A stretch of 64,000 bases of DNA from an uncultured Eubacteriales bacterium (GTDB lineage: Bacteria; Bacillota; Clostridia; Oscillospirales; Oscillospiraceae), in the NCBI GenBank assembly GCA_900546615.1, contig URDJ01000004.1, forward strand, positions 1-64,000, written 5' to 3'. Under the pieces are notes generated by a model that had not been told where the DNA came from, did not search any database, and saw nothing but the letters and a program-made list of their open reading frames with translations. Positions 59,515-64,000 of this stretch are shown piece by piece; the first letter of the stretch is position 1; each line of letters opens with the position of its first letter. The translations under genes were made by a program, and so were the position numbers.

Positions 59515-60303
59515 CTACTTTCCTTTGAATACGGGCTTTCTCTTTTCGAGAAAAGCCGTGACAGCCTCGGCGTAATCTTCGGTAAGCTCGCACTCGCCCT
59601 GAGCGTCTATCTCAGTCTGGATGCCGTCGCCGTAGGCGGCGAACTGGGCGCGGTTGATCATCGTCTTGATGCCGGCGTAGGCGACTGCCGGGCCCTGAGA
59701 GTACTTTTTGACGTACTTCATGACGCGCTCCTCGAGCTGGTCCGCTGGCACGGCCTCGGTGAACAGGCCCCAGTCAGCGGCGTCCCTGCCGCTGAAGAAG
59801 CGGCCGGACATGAAAAGCTCCCTGGCCCTCGTGGTGCCCACGGCACGAGTAACGAGATAGGCCGCGCCAGAGTCCGGGACAAAGCCGATGTTCACAAAGG
59901 AAAAAGCGCACTTAGAGGTCTCGGATACGATCTGGAAGTCGCACGAGAGCGCGAGAGATATCCCGGCTCCCGTTATCGCTCCCTCTATCCAGGCGATGAC
60001 GGGCTTTTTGACGTTCAGGAGACGGAGGTTAGTTTCCGCACCTATGCGGCAGACCTTCCGCGTGCCTCTGATGCCGGCGTCGATGCGCTTCTTCATGGCG
60101 TTGAGGTCGCCTCCGGCGCTGAAGTTCCCGCCGGCACCCCTGATGACTACGACACGCACCTCCGGGTCATAGTCGCACAGATCGAAGCATTCGCGCAGCT
60201 CACGATGTGTGTCAATGTTAATGGGATTGCGTTTTTCGGGCCTGTTCAGCACAATATAAGCCACAGGGCCCTCCTTGCTGAATGCGACGTTGTTGAATTC
60301 CAT
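59515..60303 (-). CDS. Enoyl-CoA hydratase/isomerase (crotonase) family protein
   Basis: 262 residues. Oxyanion-hole segments AGGNFSAGGDLNAM and EGAITGAGISLALSCDFQIV are clear. The two glutamates that define hydratases are not in place: the first site reads GAGISLALSCDF rather than GGGCELAMMCD, and the second reads IGFVPDSGAAYL, with Asp where PaaG-type isomerases have it. It may therefore isomerise a double bond or act as a PaaG-like enzyme rather than hydrate. First gene of the minus-strand operon, 11 bases before the DASS gene and facing lysR across the regulatory gap. Confidence 0.88.
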   Translation of the reverse strand: MEFNNVAFSKEGPVAYIVLNRPEKRNPINIDTHRELRECFDLCDYDPEVRVVVIRGAGGNFSAGGDLNAMKKRIDAGIRGTRKVCRIGAETNLRLLNVKKPVIAWIEGAITGAGISLALSCDFQIVSETSKCAFSFVNIGFVPDSGAAYLVTRAVGTTRARELFMSGRFFSGRDAADWGLFTEAVPADQLEERVMKYVKKYSQGPAVAYAGIKTMINRAQFAAYGDGIQTEIDAQGECELTEDYAEAVTAFLEKRKPVFKGK

Positions 60304-60367
60304 GCAGCTCTCATCTCTCCTTTTTACATTGTGAACAGCCCGGCCGGACTATAATTGTCAAATGCTC

Positions 60368-60418
60368 GCGTTTATTGTCTTAATAATAACAATAGTTTGA
60401 ATACTCCACAATAAACGC
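60368..60418. promoter_or_regulatory. LysR-type binding region with nested inverted repeats
   Basis: GCGTTTATTGT (60368-60378) and ACAATAAACGC (60408-60418) are perfect 11-base inverted repeats 29 bases apart. Nested inside, ATTGT-N10-ACAAT (60374-60393) has the T-N11-A form of LysR boxes. The right arm reuses ACAAT, so two alternative sites exist, as in activation by shift of the LysR tetramer. Confidence 0.65.
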
Positions 60419-60486
60419 TTAGATTGATGCCAAACAGTAAGAATTGTAGAAAGTATGTGAATTTTGAGACAAGCATCATTGAGTTG

Positions 60487-60515
60487 TTGACACCAGCAGC
60501 AGTTGTTGCTATACA
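60487..60515 (+). promoter_or_regulatory. Promoter of the lysR gene
   Basis: TTGACA (60487-60492), 17-base spacer, TATACA (60510-60515). Start near 60522, leader about 80 bases. Confidence 0.75.
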
Positions 60516-60600
60516 AGTATTAGTTGTTTACACAGGACGCGGAAAGTATGTTAAATTAGTAATTAAATAAAAGCGGGCGCTGGTCGAGGGGAGATATGCT

Positions 60601-61491
60601 ATGGAAATTAACCAAATACGGTATTTTGTAGAGACCTGCAACCAGAGCAGCATGGCGAAGGCGGCGGAGAGCCTGCATATAACCCAGCAGGGGATAAGCG
60701 TCGCGATACGAAAGCTTGAAGAGGAGCTTCAGTGCGTGTTGTTCTACAGGAAGTGGAACGGGCTTGTGCTTACCGAGGCGGGCCGTATATTCAAGGCAGA
60801 GGCGGAGGAGATACTCAGGCACGTGAACAATATCTACGAGCAGTGCGGCATGAAAAGTGCGGGCAAGACGCATATCTGCATAGCCATAACGCAGAGCCTC
60901 ATCGTGCGCCTGCCGATAGAACTTCAGCAGGTGCTCATAAACGGCAACAGTGAATACGATGTGAAGCTGATAGAGGACTATTCGGCCAGCTGCGCGAGAA
61001 TGGTGCAGGAGAAGCAGGCGCAGTTTGGGATAATATACGGCAGCTGTGATGAGAGCAAGTTCAATGTCACGCATCTGGATACGGTGGAGCAGGTGCTGAT
61101 TGTGAGCAAAGACAGCCCGCTGGCGGAGAAAGATGTAATAAGCCTGCGGGACCTGGACGATTACCCAATGGTGCTGCCGGACAGGTTCAGCTATCCGAGG
61201 CTGTTCATGGCCCAGCTTTTCGAGCAGGCCGGCCTGAGGCTGAATATTGCCTACGAATGCAACCGCCCGAGGCAGACAATAGACGTCATATCGAACAACC
61301 CGAAGCTGGCAGCAAGGACGATAGCGGCGGAGATAAATGACCACGACCTGAACAGGATAAAGGTGCTGGAGCTGGATGGACACTCTCTGGACCTTACGGT
61401 GAACCTGATAACCAGAAAGGGGTATAACCTGAACGCAAAGGAGCGGCTGTTCAAACATATGATAATGGACAGCTACAGGAAAGAACTGTAA
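60601..61491 (+). CDS. LysR-family transcriptional regulator of the CoA operon
   Basis: 296 residues. N-terminal winged HTH MEINQIRYFVETCNQSSMAK and AAESLHITQQGISVAIRKLE, then a LysR substrate-binding domain (ICIAITQSLIVRLP; PLAEKDVISLRDLDDYPMVL). It diverges from the crotonase-led operon with nested operator repeats between them, the classic arrangement for activation by a pathway intermediate. GGGGAGA lies before ATG 60601. A terminator follows 30 bases after the stop. Confidence 0.92.
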   Translation: MEINQIRYFVETCNQSSMAKAAESLHITQQGISVAIRKLEEELQCVLFYRKWNGLVLTEAGRIFKAEAEEILRHVNNIYEQCGMKSAGKTHICIAITQSLIVRLPIELQQVLINGNSEYDVKLIEDYSASCARMVQEKQAQFGIIYGSCDESKFNVTHLDTVEQVLIVSKDSPLAEKDVISLRDLDDYPMVLPDRFSYPRLFMAQLFEQAGLRLNIAYECNRPRQTIDVISNNPKLAARTIAAEINDHDLNRIKVLELDGHSLDLTVNLITRKGYNLNAKERLFKHMIMDSYRKEL

Positions 61492-61521
61492 GCCAGCCCG
61501 CCGCTATGCCAGGAGAAAAAT

Positions 61522-61565
61522 AAAAAGCGGCTCACCGGTCAAAAAAGGCCGGCGAGCCGCTTTTT
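61522..61565 (+). terminator. Terminator of lysR
   Basis: AAAAAGCGGCTC (61522-61533) pairs with GAGCCGCTTTTT (61554-61565), extended inward by CCGG/CCGG across one mismatch; the U-tract is inside the right arm. Confidence 0.88.
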
Positions 61566-61713
61566 GTACGTTAGTCTGAAAAAAGAATCACGGAATTGAC
61601 AAAAAAATTGCGAAGTACCCCTTGTACTTTTAGGGAGAATATAGTATCATAAACTAAAAGAATTTGTGCGCGTTAAAAAATAATTATGCTTGAGGTGGAA
61701 GGGGCGACTGACA

Positions 61714-62259
61714 ATGGCGCGGAGTGCCGGAAAAATGGTAGCGGCTGTCGGCTGTTCGGGCGGAGAGCTTGCGCGGAGGATCGTACCGCGTGAGGAGCTC
61801 ACCGGGGACTGCCGACAGGCGCTGGCGGACTATCCCGGGGGGATACTGGAATGTAAGTATGGCTGCCTGGGTCTGGGCAGCTGCGCCGCGGCGTGCAAGC
61901 TGGGCGCTGTGAAGGTCGGCGCGAAGGGCATCGCAGAGGTGGACAGGGAGAAATGCGTTGGCTGCGGTCTGTGCGTCAAGGCCTGCCCGCAGGGGATCAT
62001 TAGGCTGGTGCCGAGAGAGCAGAACATCGTGGTCGCGTGCAGCAGCTGTGACACGGGCGCGGCGACGCGGAAGGTCTGCGACGCGGGCTGCATCGCCTGC
62101 GGCCTGTGCGAGCGGAACTGCCCCATGGGGGCTATTAGAATCGTTGACAACCATCCGGTCATCGACGAGAGACTGTGCGTCAGCTGCGGCATGTGCGCAT
62201 CGAAGTGTCCGAGGGGCGTTATCAAGGACGTCTATGGCATCCTCGGGCCGCAGGTCTGA
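61714..62259 (+). CDS. Poly-ferredoxin, RnfB-like Fe-S protein
   Basis: 181 residues. An N-terminal RnfB-type segment (VGCSGGELARR; KYGCLGLGSCAAACKLGAV) is followed by three ferredoxin-type [4Fe-4S] motifs: CVGCGLCVKACP, CIACGLCERNCP and CVSCGMCASKCP. It has no N-terminal membrane helix, so it differs from true RnfB and is probably a soluble electron carrier. It lies 15 bases before the fused molybdenum hydroxylase and likely carries its electrons. ATG 61714 is chosen over an upstream ATG-less extension; GAGGTGGAAGG is nearby. Confidence 0.85.
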   Translation: MARSAGKMVAAVGCSGGELARRIVPREELTGDCRQALADYPGGILECKYGCLGLGSCAAACKLGAVKVGAKGIAEVDREKCVGCGLCVKACPQGIIRLVPREQNIVVACSSCDTGAATRKVCDAGCIACGLCERNCPMGAIRIVDNHPVIDERLCVSCGMCASKCPRGVIKDVYGILGPQV

Positions 62260-62274
62260 AAGGGAGGCGGCATC

Positions 62275-64000
62275 ATGGCTGAGTACGTATTCAAAGTAAA
62301 CGGCATAACCCGAAGCACGACGGAGGACAAGCCGCTGCTTCGCTACCTCCGCGACGATTTGAACCTGAAATCCGTGAAAGACGGCTGCAGCGAGGGCGCT
62401 TGCGGCACCTGCACCATCATTGTCGACGGCAGGGCGGTGAAGTCCTGTGTGCTGACGACTAAGAAGGCAGTGGGACGGAGCATCGTCACGGTCGAGGGCC
62501 TGACGCATGACGAGCAGGAGGCTTTCGTGTATGCCTTCGGCAAGGTGGGCGCGGTGCAGTGCGGTTTCTGCATCCCTGGAATGGTGATGGCGGGCAAGGC
62601 GCTCATCGATAAAGTTCCGGACCCGACGGAGGAGCAGATAAAGGTAGCGCTCAGGGGCAACATCTGCCGCTGCACGGGCTACAAGAAGATAATCGAGGGC
62701 ATCACGCTCGCAGCGGCCATCCTGCGCGGCGATGCGGAGATAGACCCGATGCTCGAGAAGGGCGACGAGTTCGGCGTGGGCCAGAGGGCCTTCAGGACGG
62801 ACGTGCGCCCGAAGGTGCTCGGCTACGGCGAGTACTGCGACGATATCGAGATGGAGGGCATGGTGTACGGCGGCGCGGTGCGCTCGAAGTATGCCAGGGC
62901 CAGGATACTGGACATCGATACCTCGAAGGCCGAGGCGCTGCCGGGCGTACTGGCGGTGCTGACGGCGGAGGACGTGCCGAACAACAAGGTCGGCCACATT
63001 CAGCAGGACTGGGACGTGATGATAGCCAAGGGCGACATCACGCGCATGGTGGGCGACGCAATCTGCCTCGTTGTTGGCGAGACGCAGGAGATCGTGGACA
63101 AGGCCCGCAAGCTGGTCAAGGTCGAGTACGAGGTGCTCGAGCCGGTGCGCAACGTGCAGGAGGCGAAGGCCCCGAACGCACCGAAGCTGCACCCGAACGG
63201 GAACCTCTGCCAGCAGCGCCACGTCGTGCGCGGCGACGCGAAGAAGGCGCTCGCGGAGTCCAAGTATACCGTAACAAAGAGCTTTGTGACCCCGTTCACG
63301 GAGCACGCCTTCCTTGAGCCGGAGTGCGCTGTGGCTTTCCCGTATAAGGACGGCGTCAAGGTCTATACCTCCGACCAGGGCGTCTACGACACCCGCAAGG
63401 AGATAGCCATCATGCTCGGCTGGGAGCAGCGCCGGGTCGTTGTTGAAAACAAGTACGTTGGCGGCGGCTTCGGCGGCAAGGAGGACGTCTCGGCCCAGCA
63501 CGTGGCCGTGCTCTGCGCGCTCAAGGTGGGCCGGCCCGTGAAGTTCCGCTTCTCGAGGCAGGAGTCCATAAACTTCCACCCGAAGCGCCACTACATGGAG
63601 GCCACCTTCACCCTCGGCTGCGACGAGGAGGGCATGTTCACCGGCCTCGACTGCGAGATATACTTTGACACGGGTGCGTACGCCTCGCTCTCCGGCCCCG
63701 TGCTCGAGAGGGCCTGCACGCACTCGGTCGGGCCGTACACCTACCAGAATACGGATATCAGGGGCTACAGCTATTATACGAACAACCCGCCCGCGGGCGC
63801 GTTCCGCGGCTTCGGCGTGACGCAGAGCGAGTTCGCGCTGGAGAGCATCATAAACCTGCTGGCAGAGAAGGTCGGCATCTCGCCCTGGGAGATACGGTAC
63901 CGCAACGCCATCGAGCCGGGCAAGGTGCTGCCGAACGGCCAGATAGCGGACGTCTCCACGGCGCTCAAGGAGTGCCTGCTTGCCGTGAAGCCAGCCTACG
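62275..64000 (+). CDS. Fused molybdenum hydroxylase (xanthine dehydrogenase-like), 3' end outside window
   Basis: The frame stays open to the last base; about 575 residues are visible. Residues 1-155 are a [2Fe-2S] domain: KDGCSEGACGTCTIIVDGRA and QCGFCIPG ... NICRCTGYKK. The molybdopterin-binding domain follows without a break: KVLGYGEYCDDIEMEGMVYG, HAFLEPECAVAF, VGGGFGGKEDVSAQHVAVLC and PAGAFRGFGVTQSEFALESI. Single-chain fusion of these domains is typical of anaerobic, often selenium-associated, xanthine dehydrogenases and related purine hydroxylases. GGGAGG precedes ATG 62275. Unlike the hydroxylase at 45763, its GGGFGGK and FRGFG motifs are canonical, so the two enzymes act on different substrates. 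Confidence 0.88.
   Translation, partial: MAEYVFKVNGITRSTTEDKPLLRYLRDDLNLKSVKDGCSEGACGTCTIIVDGRAVKSCVLTTKKAVGRSIVTVEGLTHDEQEAFVYAFGKVGAVQCGFCIPGMVMAGKALIDKVPDPTEEQIKVALRGNICRCTGYKKIIEGITLAAAILRGDAEIDPMLEKGDEFGVGQRAFRTDVRPKVLGYGEYCDDIEMEGMVYGGAVRSKYARARILDIDTSKAEALPGVLAVLTAEDVPNNKVGHIQQDWDVMIAKGDITRMVGDAICLVVGETQEIVDKARKLVKVEYEVLEPVRNVQEAKAPNAPKLHPNGNLCQQRHVVRGDAKKALAESKYTVTKSFVTPFTEHAFLEPECAVAFPYKDGVKVYTSDQGVYDTRKEIAIMLGWEQRRVVVENKYVGGGFGGKEDVSAQHVAVLCALKVGRPVKFRFSRQESINFHPKRHYMEATFTLGCDEEGMFTGLDCEIYFDTGAYASLSGPVLERACTHSVGPYTYQNTDIRGYSYYTNNPPAGAFRGFGVTQSEFALESIINLLAEKVGISPWEIRYRNAIEPGKVLPNGQIADVSTALKECLLAVKPAY

Noticed and set aside
51301..60303. A true carnitine (cai) operon
   Set aside because: No CaiT betaine antiporter, CaiC ligase or CaiE is present, and the transporters are of the carboxylate DASS family.
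61684..63723. A 679-codon open frame on the minus strand opposite the poly-ferredoxin and fused hydroxylase
   Set aside because: The His/Leu/Arg-rich product is typical of antisense to GC-rich coding sequence, while the plus strand encodes clear Fe-S and molybdenum-binding motifs.
1..64000. tRNA, rRNA genes and CRISPR arrays
   Set aside because: I saw no cloverleaf with a GTTCRAATC arm, no rRNA sequence and no regularly spaced direct repeats; a short tRNA could still be missed by eye.

Overview
The window looks like the chromosome of a strictly anaerobic, fairly GC-rich clostridial Firmicute, probably Oscillospiraceae-like. That placement is inferred from strong AGGAGG ribosome sites, sigma-A promoters, LplB/LplC-type sugar permeases, acyl-CoA dehydrogenase with EtfAB, and anaerobic-type molybdenum hydroxylases. 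The first 12 kb is AT-richer and patchy and reads as accessory DNA. From about 12 kb onward the sequence is GC-rich and organised into long, tightly coupled operons.

Layout. 1-4.7 kb: tail of a mobile-element-type gene, then a defence operon: a Dcm/SsoII-type cytosine methyltransferase with an N-terminal ribbon-helix-helix-like extension, an EcoRII-family restriction enzyme, a Vsr mismatch endonuclease, and a KwaA/KwaB (Kiwa) pair. 5.2-8.7 kb: a TetR-controlled membrane-protein operon and an HxlR-controlled flavin-protein pair. 8.7-12 kb: an ArsR/ArsP-like permease/thioredoxin cassette surrounded by broken gene remnants.

12-45 kb: one large carbohydrate locus, all on the plus strand. It has a LacI regulator, five GH31 genes (one broken), a GH65 phosphorylase, an (alpha/alpha)6 glycosidase-like protein, two solute-binding proteins (one a 966-residue fusion), two permease pairs, an NHL-TPR-Yip1 protein and a DUF5696 protein. 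Lipoprotein and CBM-bearing GH31 enzymes act outside the cell, ABC components import the product, and cytoplasmic GH31/GH65 enzymes finish it. No ATPase of the transporters is encoded here, so a shared one elsewhere is expected.

45-51 kb: a three-subunit molybdenum hydroxylase whose FAD subunit carries an inserted GltD-like NAD(P)H oxidoreductase, plus a Crp/Fnr regulator. 51-60 kb, minus strand: a CoA-dependent organic-acid operon (crotonase, two paralogous DASS transporters, acyl-CoA dehydrogenase, EtfB, EtfA, CaiB-type CoA-transferase, nitronate-monooxygenase-like protein), diverging from a LysR regulator. This resembles the cai/fix carnitine system but with a carboxylate transporter. 61.7-64 kb: a poly-ferredoxin and a fused [2Fe-2S]/molybdenum-binding hydroxylase that runs off the window. 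Together the right third looks built for anaerobic uptake and redox conversion of an unidentified carboxylate or heterocycle.

Best leads: paired TGGGAA-N18-TTCCCA operators flanking the restriction-modification promoter; Kiwa embedded in a restriction-modification/Vsr operon; a GH31 gene disabled by TGG-to-TGA at a conserved Trp plus a homopolymer frameshift; the solute-binding fusion protein; and the twin-transporter acyl-CoA module.
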